Assembly (NCBI GenBank): GCA_036362985.1
Contig: JAYGXS010000004.1
Span: forward strand, 42,325,311-42,389,310
Origin: Ligula intestinalis
Lineage: Eukaryota; Platyhelminthes; Cestoda; Diphyllobothriidea; Diphyllobothriidae
Length of the DNA stretch: 64,000 bases
Direction of reading: 5' to 3'
The translations under genes were made by a program, and so were the position numbers. This document shows positions 46,320 to 57,719 of the stretch, piece after piece (within the stretch, counting starts at the first letter, position 1; each line of letters begins with the position of its first letter). Under the pieces are notes generated by a model. It searched no databases, had not been told where the DNA came from, and saw only the letters and a program-made list of their open reading frames with translations.

Positions 46320-47227
46320 ATAGCAACATTAAGAATGGATAACGGAGTGTTAACGACAAAGAGATGTTTTACCTTATAAAAGCAGAGGTACTGGTGCACT
46401 GTTTTCAGCATTGCAGTGTAATACATCTGTTTAAATCAGCACACTTGTTCACTACCCTTTAAACGATTTGGCTGGGGCATGCCAGGCATCTCATCATTCG
46501 AGCATCACCCTGACGCGCAGAAAAATGATAAATTTCTTCGCACAAACATGTTTTTATAGGTTAGGTTAGTATAGAAAAAAACAAAACTATCCACGTGAGT
46601 AAACTCTTTTCGTTTGTCGAAGCGACGGTGCAGGGCCATCTATGCTGATTTTTTGCAGCTAGGATATATTGATGAAAAGAAAGTCTGTTGTTAAGTCGCT
46701 GGCATCAACCTGGAGATGGAGATATAATGCGCGTTATAAAAATGACGCAGTATATGAGAAATAAACTAATATATCCTACTAATAGAATAGATTCTTCTTT
46801 CAAAATTGTTGCTTTCAAAACTGCGCAATCACTTGCCGTCAACTGCAACAATTATCTCAGTTTTTATCGCACACGTAATACATAATAACTTACCTAAAAT
46901 GAACCGGGATATCATGCCAAAATTTCTCCTCCATGTGTATAGCTTTTTGAATGGTATAGTCTTATATGCTATGCAATTTTAAACTAAACGCTTTTATAGT
47001 AACTGACACGTTGTTTCCAAGTTTTAAAGTCCGGTTTGTGCAAGCTCTACGGGCCTGCTGCAATAACCTTAAGCAAATTAATCATACACTTAATGGCATA
47101 TGGGTGTTGCACGTTCAAAACAGGTTGCTGAATGTCTGACGCTTTCTTCGGTACAATAGGTCTTCTTGTCAGAAATAATGAAGATTTATTAACCTGTTGA
47201 ACATCATAGGTAAGTCAGATTTAACAG

Positions 47228-47260
47228 TGAAGCCTCGTAGCTCAAGTGGTTCGATAAACT
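47228..47260 (+). mobile_element. SINE/tRNA-like head remnant
   Basis: CCTCGTAGCTCAAGTGGTTC is close to a tRNA D-arm (A-box TAGCTCAAGTGG) and to the SINE head at 33.5 kb. No B-box follows at the right distance, so it is not a functional tRNA gene. Confidence 0.35.
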
Positions 47261-47366
47261 TTGCCCCAGTGCCTCACAGACTTTGATTTTTCAAATTGCT
47301 GTGCAATTTAGACTGCCGATTTGAATTATTAGAAGTAAAACTACTCGCCATAAATCTATTGAATTT

Positions 47367-47790
47367 ATGAAACACGCTTGTCCAATTCTTGAATTGTTTG
47401 TTCTTCTGGATTACAGACAGCTACGTAGTAACATAATACAGGCATTTCGTTTACTGCGGGTACCGAATTGTTTCCTCGCATCCAAAGATTTCTTTCAGTT
47501 GGCCACTTTGGCTAGATTGCGTGGACATCCTCTCAAAATGCATCTGACTGGGGCCCAAGAAAGTTCTTCTCTAAGAGAGTAATTCAGTCATGGAATGCTC
47601 TGCCCGCAGACATTGTCATGTCCCATCCGAGGACACGTATATGGTAAATTTAGACAAGTATAGTCACCCCGTCATCTGAGACAAGCCCAAGGCTACAGTT
47701 ATAAGACACCACCAAGTATTTAAATATTATGAATGTAAATATTACTCACTATTTTAAGTAGTTAAGTGGGCTTGTTTAGACTTTTTAGCA
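47367..47790 (+). pseudogene. LINE family-2-like RT C-terminal fragment
   Basis: DYRQLRSNIIQAFRLLRVPN, DFFQLATLARLRGHPLKM and, after a frameshift near 47575, RVIQSWNALPADIV correspond block by block to the C-terminal domain of the 17.4-22.1 kb LINE (NYRQLHGDLIQT, DFFELARTAHLLGHPFK, RVIGAWNGLPEDVV). It is truncated at its 5' side and followed by a short AT-rich 3' part. The next PLE begins at about 47817. Confidence 0.75.
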
Positions 47791-47816
47791 ATGCAATCGA
47801 ACATGCGAGTCCCAGG

Positions 47817-47988
47817 AAGTAATTGAGAAGTAGAAGACGACTCGATCGCTGGGACAATATGTTTATTAGCCTGTCGTTTCGAAATCCGCTATGGATTCAT
47901 CATCAGAGACATATTCACTGAACAGTAGAAGAAACTGTTTTGTGTGCACAAGGTTCTGCCATAAAATTTAAATGTACAGAAAAAATCG
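47817..47988 (-). repeat. PLE terminal arm (5', inverted copy)
   Basis: Reverse complement of 49155-49327 with about 80 percent identity by eye. On the minus strand it contains CTGATGA (47906-47900), a hairpin GAATCC-ATAGC-GGATTT and GAAAC (47880-47876). Confidence 0.8.
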
Positions 47989-48009
47989 ATAAATACCCTG
48001 TTCTGTCTG

Positions 48010-49143
48010 AGGACTGACTTCACGTTTGCCATAACAATCTACGAGCAGGTGAAGGGGACAACAATGAGTGCACCGATTTCGCGACTCATAGCCGAAGCGG
48101 TCCTACAACGACTGGAGTCGCTGGTCCTTGAAAACCACACACCAAAATTCTGGCGGCGGTATTTGGATGACACCTTCGTTGTCATCGAAAGGGATCAGGT
48201 GCTCACATTCAAGAAACGTCTCAACAGCCTCTTTCCGGATCTCCAATTCACGATGGAGGAGATAGAGAACAATCAGCTGGCCTTTCTTGATGTCCACGTC
48301 TGCCGCAAAGATTTTGGTAGCCTAAAGACTAAAGTATTCAGGAAAGTGACAAACACGATGCAAGTACTGAATTACAACAGCAACCACCCGATCAGCCACA
48401 AACGCAGTTGCGTGAGGACGCTCTATCGGCGTGTTGAGACGCACTGCAGCGAAGAAGAAGATAAAGTTACCGAGGTAAAATACCTTCGACGAATGTTCAG
48501 AGAGAAAAGCTACCATCGCAACTTCCTCAACCGGTGCTTGCGCAAACGACATGGCCAACAAACTCGCACGGACCCCAAAATTTGGCGAGCTATCCCGTAC
48601 GTCAAAAACGTCGCGGCGGTTGTCAGCCGCCTTCTCGCATCACTTGGATTTGGAGTCGCACACAGGCCGGAAGCAACCATAAGGCGTCAGATCATGAAAC
48701 CGAAAGACCCACTGCCACGGCAATCAACATCTGAAATCATCTACAAGATCTGGTGCAGTTGCGGGCAAAGCAACTATGTCGGAGAAACTGGCGGACTTCT
48801 CAAGACGCGAACTGCCGAACACGCGGCAGCAGTGCGGCGAAAGGATGCTAATTATCAAGCTACGACTCATTCGACGAGACCCGGCCACACATTCTAATTT
48901 GATGAGGCCGAAATTCTCGCAAGAGATGACAATCGGGTGAGCCGAGAATTACTTCAGTCATGGTTTGCGGGCCCCCAATCCATAAACAAGTGCAATGACT
49001 TGCCTAATCCATATTCGGTGCTGAGACAAATTTGGCCACAGCAACTCGCCGTTTGGGGAACACACAGGCCACCGCATCATCTTATGCCAACACCAGAAGG
49101 CCAGATAGTCATTGATGACGCAACAAATCAGCGCACACTATAG
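48010..49143 (+). pseudogene. PLE reverse transcriptase and GIY-YIG endonuclease, 5'-truncated with one stop
   Basis: The frame enters at IYEQVKGTTMSAPISRLIAE (RT motif preceding the palm), followed by RRYLDDTFVVIERD (catalytic YLDD) and NNQLAFLDVHVCRKDFG. A connector follows (NHPISHKRSCVRTLYRRVET, YLRRMFREKSYHRNFLNRCL), then PLE GIY-YIG: EIIYKIWCSCGQSNYVGETG with the CxC knuckle, the helix TRTAEHAAAVRR, GHTF, and after a TAA at 48895-48897 in the same frame, FDEAEILARDDNRVSRELLQ (catalytic Glu helix) and INKCNDLPNPYSVLR. Apart from that single stop the frame is open for 1.1 kb, making it the best preserved PLE here. Confidence 0.9.
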
Positions 49144-49154
49144 GCATTTATTGA

Positions 49155-49327
49155 ATTTTTCTGTTCCTTTTAAATTTTACGGCAGAACCTTGTGCACACA
49201 CAAGCAATTTCTGCTACTGTTCTGTGAGTGTGTCTCTGATGATGCATCCGTGCTGGGGTTTGAAACGTCAGGCGAATAAACACATTGTTCCAGTGATCGA
49301 GTTGTCTTCTACTTCTCGAATTACTAC
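49155..49327 (+). repeat. PLE terminal arm (3')
   Basis: Same sequence as the 5' arm in opposite orientation. It carries CTGATGA at 49236-49242 and GAAAC at 49262-49266. Confidence 0.8.
49225..49300 (+). ncRNA. Hammerhead-ribozyme-like core in PLE arm
   Basis: The core strings CTGATGA and GAAAC stand 19 bases apart, around a potential short stem, with a GTT/GTC-type triplet about 20 bases further (GTC in the 5' arm copy). In the 5' copy the intervening helix II is nearly perfect. PLEs are known to carry hammerhead motifs in their terminal repeats. Stem I pairing next to the core is poor by eye, so the motif may be degenerate or misfolded. Confidence 0.4.
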
Positions 49328-49725
49328 CTCTGTCTTTATGCGACCTGCAACGATCACGTTAAACATTGCCTTCACCGAACCTTGTGATCCTAGGCTACGC
49401 GACGCTCTGAAGTTCTTCCTAATGCCGGTTCATCAGCGACTGCTGGGGATCGGAGCGGCCCTCTGTCTTCTCTTACGTGGTTGGCAGAGTCGGTAACCAA
49501 GAGGGGCGTTTTATAGGCGCATCTCCGACACTTCGGTGATTTTCTCGTGACCTCTACGACATTCTCCTCATGCAATTGAAAGGACGTTGAAGAAATCCAC
49601 GATTGTTTACTCCTGATTTGTATCAAACATTATCAGCAGCAGGCCAGCCTACCCAGTTCCACTTACTTGCATCACCACTTTTTTTAAATGGTCTACTGTA
49701 CAAATGCACTTTATCGGTGCTCTGC
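49328..49725. other. Spacer between PLE arm and LINE tail
   Basis: Moderately GC-rich, with open frames on both strands but no recognised motif. Confidence 0.4.
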
Positions 49726-49790
49726 ACCAATAGGGAGTTCAAAGGCATTTGCTTATATTTCTCTTAATAAACCTGATCTGATCTGATCTA
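49726..49790 (+). mobile_element. Solo LINE family-2 3' tail
   Basis: CCAATAGGGAGTTCAAAGGC, hairpin AGGC-ATTT-GCTT, AATAAA (49767-49772) and a (CTGAT)n tail. No coding part precedes it. Confidence 0.7.
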
Positions 49791-50109
49791 CGCTACGTAC
49801 GTGTTCAGTCAGTATTCTTAGTTTCCAAGGATATTAACATTACCATACGCAGGCAACATGTCAGAGAAGGTCGAGGTCTTTACTCGAAAATCTTCCTTTA
49901 AAACAGTTGGTTGTCCAAACTGATAAGCACTATCGATGTCCACAGTAGCGGCAGTTACGCAGACTTCATTTTTATGCTGGATGCCTTCGCGCGCTTTTAG
50001 GTATTGTCTTCCTTGTGTTTGTTTAGGACCCCTTTTCCCCTTTTTCAGGAAGCATGGAATCAGAATACTAAAATGTTTTCCCTGACTTCTAATTCTTCTT
50101 CATTCAAGT

Positions 50110-50760
50110 ATTTAGCGTTTCACGACTGCCAAAAACCTCTTGTAAGTTCACCTGCTGCATCCCTTCGAAAGAAGATGTTGAGAAAAAGAGTTTTTTTCTA
50201 CAGTAGGTGCGGTAGTTTTCTTATTTGTTTCTCTGCCATTTTTCTTGTGATAAATCTTTCAGGATACCCGTTCTCCCGCAGTTGGTCCACAATTTTCTTG
50301 AGATCCTTCTCAATACGGTCGAATGAGCAGGTTTTCCTAGCCCTTTGTACTAAGCATCGAACTAGATTTCGCTTCTGTTGGAGAGGTACGAAATTGTTAA
50401 AGTTCGTATATTGTCCAGACCAGGTTTTCTTTCGATACACGCTCATTCGGACGCTACCGTCAGGTCTGCGACTTAGTAGGACGTCGAAGAAGGGAAGCGA
50501 ACGGGCCTTTCCCACCTCCAGCGTGAACTAAATGGATGGATCTGCTTTGTTGACCGCATTTAAGAGTCCACCTGCATCAGTTTCTTTTGCAGTGATCGCG
50601 AAGATTTCTTCAACGTAGCGTCAATAGTGTTTTAATTTGTGGATCTGTTCACTTAGTTGAAATTTCTCCAGCTTTCCCATGAATATGTCAGCTAGGAGAG
50701 GTCCAAAAGGAGAGCTTATGGTCTTTTTCCGAAGACACTTTTCATTTCTCTTAGATAAAC
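50110..50760 (-). mobile_element. PLE fragment, subfamily 2 (RT palm to connector)
   Basis: Read on the minus strand: KKTISSPFGPLLADIFMGKL, then after one stop RYVEEIFAITAKETDAGGLL (YVEE in place of YVDD), SLPFFDVLLSRRPDGSVRMS, VYRKKTWSGQYTNFNNFVPL, QKRNLVRCLVQRARKTCS and PERFITRKM, with KKTLFLNIFFRRDAAGEL past a further stop. The PLE at 57.7-59.3 kb has the same blocks (FFDVLLFRENDGSIRRPVF, KRNLVLKLFQRARNICS). The N-terminal part and endonuclease are missing. Confidence 0.8.
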
Positions 50761-51039
50761 GTTAGGTTATAACAAGAAATTGAATTTGTATGAGGTTATT
50801 CAGAATCATTTGGAAACTTTGGTCAATGTAGTTGAGCAAAATTCTCAGCAATCTGCGATCTGCCTTTAATAAGAAAACTTCTAAACAGTTAGCGAATATT
50901 CTATACGTTCTATAAACTGCAGTAAATGAAATTCAGATCAGGGTCATGAGATAATTCTGCTGATCAATCCCTTGGTAAATGGCAGCACTCCTCACTATTC
51001 CCTAGCTTACTTTCGACACGGTTAAGAAACCAAATATCG

Positions 51040-51690
51040 ATTCAACAGTTACTTGAACTGTAAACAACAGTGGGGTTTGCTATGAAGGCCCATTTTAACG
51101 GAACATATTCAGATTTTCGTTCTCCTCAAAGCATTTCAAACTTTAATCATCAATCCGAACTTTCTCGTTCAAAATTTGTTGGTTGTGGACGTGTCTGCTG
51201 TGATACTTATCTATATCTCAGTCTGGCAATTTTTGCTGAAAGATGAGTGTTTTCAATCCTAAATATAGCATCTTTGGCACCTATTGGACCATGTGTGTCG
51301 TCAACATAACCTGTAAAACTACATTGTAGCTTAGTAAACCTGGACAGACAGAAGCTCTACATGGCGTCCGATTAATCCTGCACACCGAAATTCGGTGTCG
51401 CTGCCATTTTGGCTGTTAACCACGGTAGCCTTTGAGATGAATACTCATTTACCGGAGCAAACTCGGAGTTCAGTTTTTCTCTATGCAGTTAAAACTTTCT
51501 TCGTCCATTCGAATCGTCTCGTTCGTAATTTGGTGGATGAGGGATGCGTCCACAGTGATGCTTATCTGTGTCAGCCTGGCAAGTGTTGGTCTATACACGT
51601 CAATGACAAATCCTTTAAACATTACATTGTAACCTGGTAAGCCTTGAGATCAAGAAGCGTCCGATCAATCCCACTTATCAAGACTAACCA
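51040..51690. repeat. Imperfect tandem duplication of about 320 bp
   Basis: Unit 1 (about 51060-51375) and unit 2 (about 51395-51675) align: both have a TTCG-GTT-CTC stretch, a GTGATACTTATCT / GTGATGCTTATCT match, CAGTCTGGCAA / CAGCCTGGCAA, ACATTGTAGCTTAGTAA / ACATTGTAACCTGGTAA and CGTCCGATTAATCC / CGTCCGATCAATCC. An 81-codon frame in unit 2 is not conserved in unit 1, so coding is unlikely. Confidence 0.6.
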
Positions 51691-51699
51691 ATTAACGCT

Positions 51700-52820
51700 A
51701 TGGGCTACACAGGGGTTCGCTAATACAAGACTTGTCAACGCATACATTAGCAGGGACAAAAGCGTGCACTCCCTCAGACTACCATCTTGTGCGAAATGAA
51801 TACCCCTCGTAAATGTTACGCCTAATACTATTAACAGTCTAATGCCTTTTATCTTCTCCACATTAGAACATGGTCTGAAATCCCTTGTGATACAGGTCCT
51901 CCTGTGACATAGGCCAATGCACCGCTATCGTGAAAATTTGAAAACCATGTCTGAATAAACTGAATCCCCGAGTGCTTGAGCAACTTTATTTGGTACATCT
52001 GACCTTTGCTGAAGAAAGACAATTTCGGACCTGCTGCTGGCAGTTTTTATGGATGCAACTTGACCACTAAACTGCGCAAAACATACAGTCTTTATTTATT
52101 CTCTACATAATATACATGAACCTCTCCAATTTAAAACGTAACAGGAGTGCTACATTGATGTGGGCCAGACTGTAGCATAGACATATAAAATACTACAATG
52201 AAAAGGAAATAACAAAGCCTGACTTAATTGAATCCCCAAGTATTTCGAGAAATTAACTTCAGAGCACTGTTTTCTATGCCAAGGAATATGTTTAGTTTTT
52301 AAACATCCCACCAACGATATAAATTGACCTATTTCTTTCACTTCATGATGTTGATTCCGACCAAGTAAAGTAAATGTAACTCCATGAATGCGCCAAATGG
52401 GAGCCCACTGATTACGGAAGCCAACAACTATGATCTTTTAATTCACGTGCGTTAAGTCGACCGAGAATGACATGGATCCTTTCAGCCACAGTGCCTAGGT
52501 GGTGAAAATGGCAGCGGCTCTGCCGCAAATTCACGAAACACTCCAAGGGTCGCACTAGGTGGACTCGCTGGAAGATAAATCATTGCTTTTTGTGATTAAT
52601 TGTTCTAAGCGTAAGGCTTTGCTGTACAATTTTATTACACAAGTAGGGCTTGGCTCTGAAAAAAGTACCAAACAAACAGTTTTGCAGGCTTAAATTTAAA
52701 CAAGTAAGTGCGAATGACTGCGACCAGCACATTGTTGTTATTTAGTTTAGCTAAAACATAAAGATTGGAACATAATATTGACAGTTTCTAGCTGATTCTT
52801 CTGTCGTAAGAGGGTTGGCT
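51700..52820. other. Spacer, no recognised gene
   Basis: Short frames only; AT-rich. Confidence 0.4.
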
Positions 52821-52829
52821 ACTCATTAC

Positions 52830-53057
52830 CCGAGCAGCATGCCTGAGATTCAAAATAAGCACCAGGTGTCACAGTTGATATCTGTCGGAACGACATTTGC
52901 AAGGAAACTGTCTCATGACCCACTCCGGTCCGGTTATCGCCAAACAAACCTTTCACAATTATACTTGATCCTACATTCGAAGTCGACGTAAGTGGTCCAT
53001 TTTTACTTACACAACTTGCTTCACTGATGAACACAGGCAACGCAACTTCGCTTGAGA
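52830..53057 (-). CDS. Likely host exon, symmetric phase 1-1, extracellular-type sequence
   Basis: On the minus strand an acceptor TTTCCTTTGAAG precedes 228 open bases ending at a GTAATG donor. The frame is phase 1 in and phase 1 out, typical of shuffled extracellular modules. Residues include VALPVFISEASCVSKNGPL, SNVGSSIIVKGLFGDN, GHETVSLQMSFRQ and ACC near the end; an N-glycosylation site is absent but three Cys are present. No domain was recognised and neighbouring exons were not found. Confidence 0.45.
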
Positions 53058-53069
53058 CTTCAAAGGAAA

Positions 53070-56000
53070 CATGATCATTTATAAAACAGTCAACAAATTG
53101 AAATACATAAAGAAAGTTTTATCTTCTTAGCGTGCTGGGGAACTCTCTATAAATGCGGAAACCATATTACGCCAAAATTTATGTATTTTCACATTAATGT
53201 TGACATTTTAAAATTGTTTACATTAATTCCACATTTTCTGGAATTTTGTGGAAGCATACCTGTCACCTATTACTATTTTCCTCTTACATGTTTACTTATA
53301 AATATAAAATCATGTATCAGCCGTCCTGCAGTGGAACAGGGTAGGTTGAAGAAAAACCCGACCCAGCATGTAGAAAAAAGGAGTTGGCAATGTCTGTCTG
53401 TTGGTTTAAAGCGGCAACATGGACGGGAGCGTTTATGCAGGTCTGATTATTTCGATCACCAGAATAAAATATTCATCTGACCACTGATTTCTCGTTTGCA
53501 CAATGAAGTTGAGGCCACCTTCAGTCTCTGCCCTACTAGCTGCCTGGATGTCGCGCTCAGCTGCCGTCATTTTCTTTTCAAACTACGGGAAAAAAGTGGA
53601 GATACTACGTCTAACCATATTTCATTGCATCTAAAGCAACAAAACATTGCTATGTATCCCAACAGGGTGTTTCATTAGGTGTTTCTAGACGCCCTGTTTA
53701 TCCTCTAATAGCCTATAGCTAATGCAGCACCCCCTTGGGGGTGGATAGCTATGCCTTGTTAGTTAAGCTGTAGTAAAATATAGTTGTGTGCAGTTTCCAA
53801 CCGATCATGGACCGCAAGTAAATTGGATAACACACGTAAGTATATTTCACTTCATCTAAATTAACAAGGCATTACTATTCACCTTAACGGGATTGCTGTA
53901 TTAGTCGGACACTAATAGGGGAGCTTATCAATGGCCAGGTTGGCAGGAATGAGGACAACACAGCGCTACATTCAGTCGGCCGCAAAATTTAGTGGGAAGA
54001 TGAGTCAAATACTGCTGCTTTTAGTTTCATGCTCTGAATTTGTTGTTTGTTCGACCTTCACATAAAAATACTAGATTTATACAAGGCGAAATCAGTTGTT
54101 AGATCAATTAATTGCTCTGGGAGCAGGAAAGAACCTACATTAGTTGACGAAAATATTCATAAATTATAACGTCCATCTTAAGACTTAAAACTCATAGGCA
54201 GTCTTTGTAGCTACTTCGAAATGCTCGGTGGGTATTTTCTGTTAAGCTAGTCGTTCCGCTGTAAGCCGCTTGATAGACAATTTTCCATAGATAAGTAGAA
54301 ATGAAAAGGTCAAAATAATAATAGGTGGCATTTGTGCTGCAAGAAAAATCCCGAAAATGTGTAAGTAGTGGACATTTTTGTCAAATATCAATATTTATAC
54401 AAAAAATAAACTTTAAAAGTGCTGTTAGTTTGGATTTCAGTGAAAAGGTCTCCTGTTATATGGTTATATTGTTAAAAGCGATACTGCCACTCGTGATTCC
54501 AGCGGTCTCAAAAAGGTTGCATATTTCTTAGAGGTGACTTTGATCCCAAAATTCAATTTTGTGGCCTCATCCGGCGATTCAGTAATAAAGTTCACGCGGA
54601 TAGTCACTAAAATGCAAAAATAACGCAGCTGCATTGACTGACATCATAGTGTATGAAGACGATTTGAAATGTAAAAGTGTCGGTTTGGATGTATCCTGGA
54701 TGGCAAAATAGCTGATGTGATGTTAGAAAGTAATATGTTTCCCCAAAATACCAGGCACTGTTAAATAAATGGCCACACTGCTTAAAAAAGGCCTTGGAAA
54801 AGAAGAAACCATAGACTGGTCTCATTTAAAATTTCAAGTATTCGCATTTGGAAGTGAAAATTGATGATCAGAGGAAATATTCGGGGAAGTAGAAGACAAT
54901 GGTTTGTTTACTTAAACACCACAGAAAATATAGTGTGATGGTGTATTAAAGTGGGGTGTACAGTTTTTTTCTATTAGAGAAGACGCATTTCGGGGAATTG
55001 TGTTAAATGGCGTTCTCGTTTTAGGGCTATGCTCTTCGCACTAGTGCATTTGGTCTAGGATGCCAATGGAGATATATACGTTCCTGTCCGACATTACCAA
55101 AAAACTGGACTGGCGTTAGCATACTGCAGGATAATCCATTTCAACCAATTAGGAAACTTTTAGCATCTACCGACAGCTTACGTAGGGCTTGAGTACATGG
55201 GACGCTTTGGCCACCAGAACTAAAAGGAAAACCATATTTTTGGTCTAATTGGATGAATTCTTCCTCATATAAAACTAATTATCCCTCATAACATGCTACT
55301 CTAGATGGGTAGAAATAGTAGAGAGCAAATTTATAAAATGGACGCAAAACATATTATGGGAGCAAGGCTTTCCTGATAAAAGTAAATAAGTATCGCTCAG
55401 GCGGAAATATGGTTAAGCGCAAAAAAATTCCTCAAAAACTGTTATCGTCGGTGTGCGAAGTGAAACCAACTTACTGTGTATTTTTTGCGAAAATTCCCAC
55501 AGAAAGTTTAGAAGAAAATCTGGGAAGCGTACGTTAGCTTTCATTAAATTCTTGTCAGGCCGATAAATTCTCGGCAGAAGCGGCCGCCATCAGGCAATTT
55601 AGACCGGTCCTGTGCACCCAAAAGAACTTCATTACGGACCACAGTTACCACCGCCAAAAAACCGATAATCAAACAACCCATAGTTCATAAAGAGGTCAGC
55701 TTTTGCTTAGGCTATGGACCTTTTAGCTGAGCAAGAAATAATTGACCAAATGCAACATGGCTTAGTACCAGTATACAAGATACCACTTGTGTAAGGTTAA
55801 CATACATAAACAAAGGATAAAATGGAAGTACATAAAGAACATAAAGTACTATATAAAACAGTAACAAAATACCAAGAGCATTGCTTATTTTCTATTCCTT
55901 TTGCATACAAGGGTCGTATAAGCCTCTCGGACATAAAATTATTACTACTCTATTCATAGTCCAGTGGTTGATTCAAAAATAACGTGCAACTTAATTTGAC

Positions 56001-56200
56001 TTTTGACAGGACTGAAATGTTCTCATTCCAGCTGCTAAGCGATTGACTATCGTCAAAAACTGCGCTCTCATAGAAAGCATTGTTAAATTTTTTTTCCTGG
56101 TAAATTGTTTAGAAGAACACTGTTCTGCATAAGTATGGTATTCAGTGACTGCCTACAAATGACGTGGACATGAATATGGTTTCAATGAAAACACATAAAA
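53070..56200. other. Long region without supported gene
   Basis: Short frames only. A frame from an acceptor-like TTCTCGTTTTAG near 55024 stays open for 56 codons (to 55192), but nothing else supports it. Confidence 0.4.
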
Positions 56201-56214
56201 TTGTCGGAACGTAC

Positions 56215-56408
56215 GTCAAATAAGATGGGAGATCCATTTGTACTTGCACAGGTGTGGTTCAGCCTGCTAAGGTCATCGATTATCCACCGGGAAAGCCACT
56301 CGTAAATATTGAGAGCTGCTGGCAAGCTCGGCAGCAGTAGTCTGTTGACTGGTAGTTTCAGTATGATCTTATAGTCAACCATAGACACGTCTGGCCTTGG
56401 CAGATGCA
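56215..56408 (-). CDS. Likely host exon, unrecognised protein
   Basis: The pyrimidine-rich acceptor region TGTCTTTCTCTGTCATG...AAAG precedes 194 open bases ending at a GTACGT donor (phase 1 in, phase 0 out). The product is well balanced and codon-like: PRPDVSMVDYKIILKLPVN, LLLPSLPAALNIYEWLSRW and IIDDLSRLNHTC, with an NHT glycosylation site. Its composition differs clearly from surrounding noncoding DNA. The family is not recognised. Confidence 0.5.
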
Positions 56409-56769
56409 CTTTAAACATGACAGAGAAAGACAGCATTTCTTTGCGGTTCGCTTAATTAATGTCAGTGGTCAGTGCTGCATTGGATTGTGAATAATACCAC
56501 CAACAAGCTCAATCAAGAGTTCTCATATGCAGTAATATAGTAGCTAATGAGGTATAAAGAGAATGAAAAAAGAGATTGGACGGGTTAGTCATGGCGCCAA
56601 CCTCCAAAACCTAGGTTATTTCACCGTGGGGTTCAGTAGGACTGGCTAAAGAAGTGCTAAAAGACTCGAATGACCCTACAGGCTTACGTTTTATTTCTTG
56701 ACACACCTTCAGGCTTCGCTTGGAAGCTCACAATTAGAGCCCGCGTAGGCACTCACATAGTGACTATGA

Positions 56770-56890
56770 TGATAGCAGGAAATGGATCTGACACAGGCTC
56801 CCGGAGTTCCAACACTTGAATTTGGGTATGACTGAGTGATGACAGCTAACGAGCCAGAAATTGCCATTCCCGTGTCCCTTGCCTACGTCG
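56770..56890 (+). mobile_element. Degenerate SINE copy (body only)
   Basis: GACAGCTAACGAGCCAGAAA followed by TTGCCATTCCCGTGTCCC matches the body of the SINE family. The tRNA-like head is hardly recognisable. Confidence 0.5.
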
Positions 56891-56924
56891 GATCCACTCC
56901 TCCATGTGTAAGAGGTCAAGCCAA

Positions 56925-56985
56925 GTCAAGTTTATTAACGGAAATGTAGGCAAACGCCTTTGACCTCCCTATGTTTACATAGTAT
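56925..56985 (-). mobile_element. Solo LINE family-2 3' tail (inverted)
   Basis: Minus strand: ATAGGGAGGTCAAAGGC, hairpin AGGC-GTTT-GCCT, TTAATAAAC and TTGACTTGGCTTGACC. It is the same 3' signature as the plus-strand copies. Confidence 0.65.
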
Positions 56986-57209
56986 TTAAGAAATGCATCG
57001 GCACAGCCAAACATTTCAACGAAGTTGTTGGCACAGTTGTAGGCGACTACTCGCTTGATTCAAGTAATACAATCACATGTGGTGATGTCAGTTAACACGA
57101 GCCAGCAGTGTAACTGAGCAAGAAGAAAAGACAGTTTAACACTTCTAAGGCATGGCTCGTAATTCAAATGTAATGTCATTTGTGGATTTCAGGAGAAAAA
57201 TTATCGCTC

Positions 57210-57375
57210 GTGGGAGAAAGTAAAAGTCGCCTTGTCTTTTTCGGTTCTACTCCATCATATGTATGAGGTTGTTATGCGACAGCCTGATAACACTCACGCA
57301 CGAGCCTTAAGGCACTTCCGGGACAAGCATATGCCCTTATCCGATAGATTTGATGAACGCTCTAGGTCTTTCATA
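57210..57375 (+). repeat. Dispersed repeat R3, copy 1
   Basis: ATGCGACAGCCTGATAAC, CGCACGAGCC, GGCACTTCCGGGACAAG and ATATGCCCTTATCCGATAGA match 60895-60980 in the same orientation. Copy 1 has an open frame across it that copy 2 lacks. Confidence 0.65.
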
Positions 57376-57719
57376 TACATAGATCGGATGAACACCCCAT
57401 TTCCATATATACAGTAGATACATTATCTTGTGAAACGTACCCCGGACTTTTCAAACGCCCTTACGATTCAAATATAATAGTTAATTATATTTGTAACAAT
57501 GACGATTGCACAGCCTCATTTCAAAATCTTTTGGTTACGACAGAATGCCGGCTTTTAAAATAGTTCCTTTCTTACCGCTTATAACAAATATGAACTGTAA
57601 AAAGTGGCTTCTTAAGTAGCATGCATTTTGATCTTTGATTTTGACTGCTTCATAAATTCAAATGTATTTTAAGGAAAGCATAAACGAAAAAAATATTTCT
57701 TGTTCTCCTACGGTAGCAA

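Larger units (their letters stand above)
47817..49327 (+). mobile_element. Penelope-like element with inverted terminal arms, subfamily 1
   Basis: The core coding part (48010-49143) is flanked by two arms of about 172 bases that are reverse complements of each other: 47817-47988 and 49155-49327. Shared blocks (3'-arm sense) are GGCAGAACCTTGTGCACACA, CTCTGATGATG, GAAACG-CAGGC-AATAAACA and AGTCGTCTTCTACTTCTC. PLEs typically carry such terminal repeats (pLTRs) in direct or inverted array because of tandem or partial-copy integration. The coding part is 5'-truncated and has one nonsense codon. Confidence 0.85.

Noticed and set aside
47228..47300. tRNA gene
   Set aside because: Has an A-box-like stretch but no matching B-box or acceptor stem.
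50004..50531. 175-codon plus-strand ORF
   Set aside because: Antisense of the minus-strand PLE (50110-50760).
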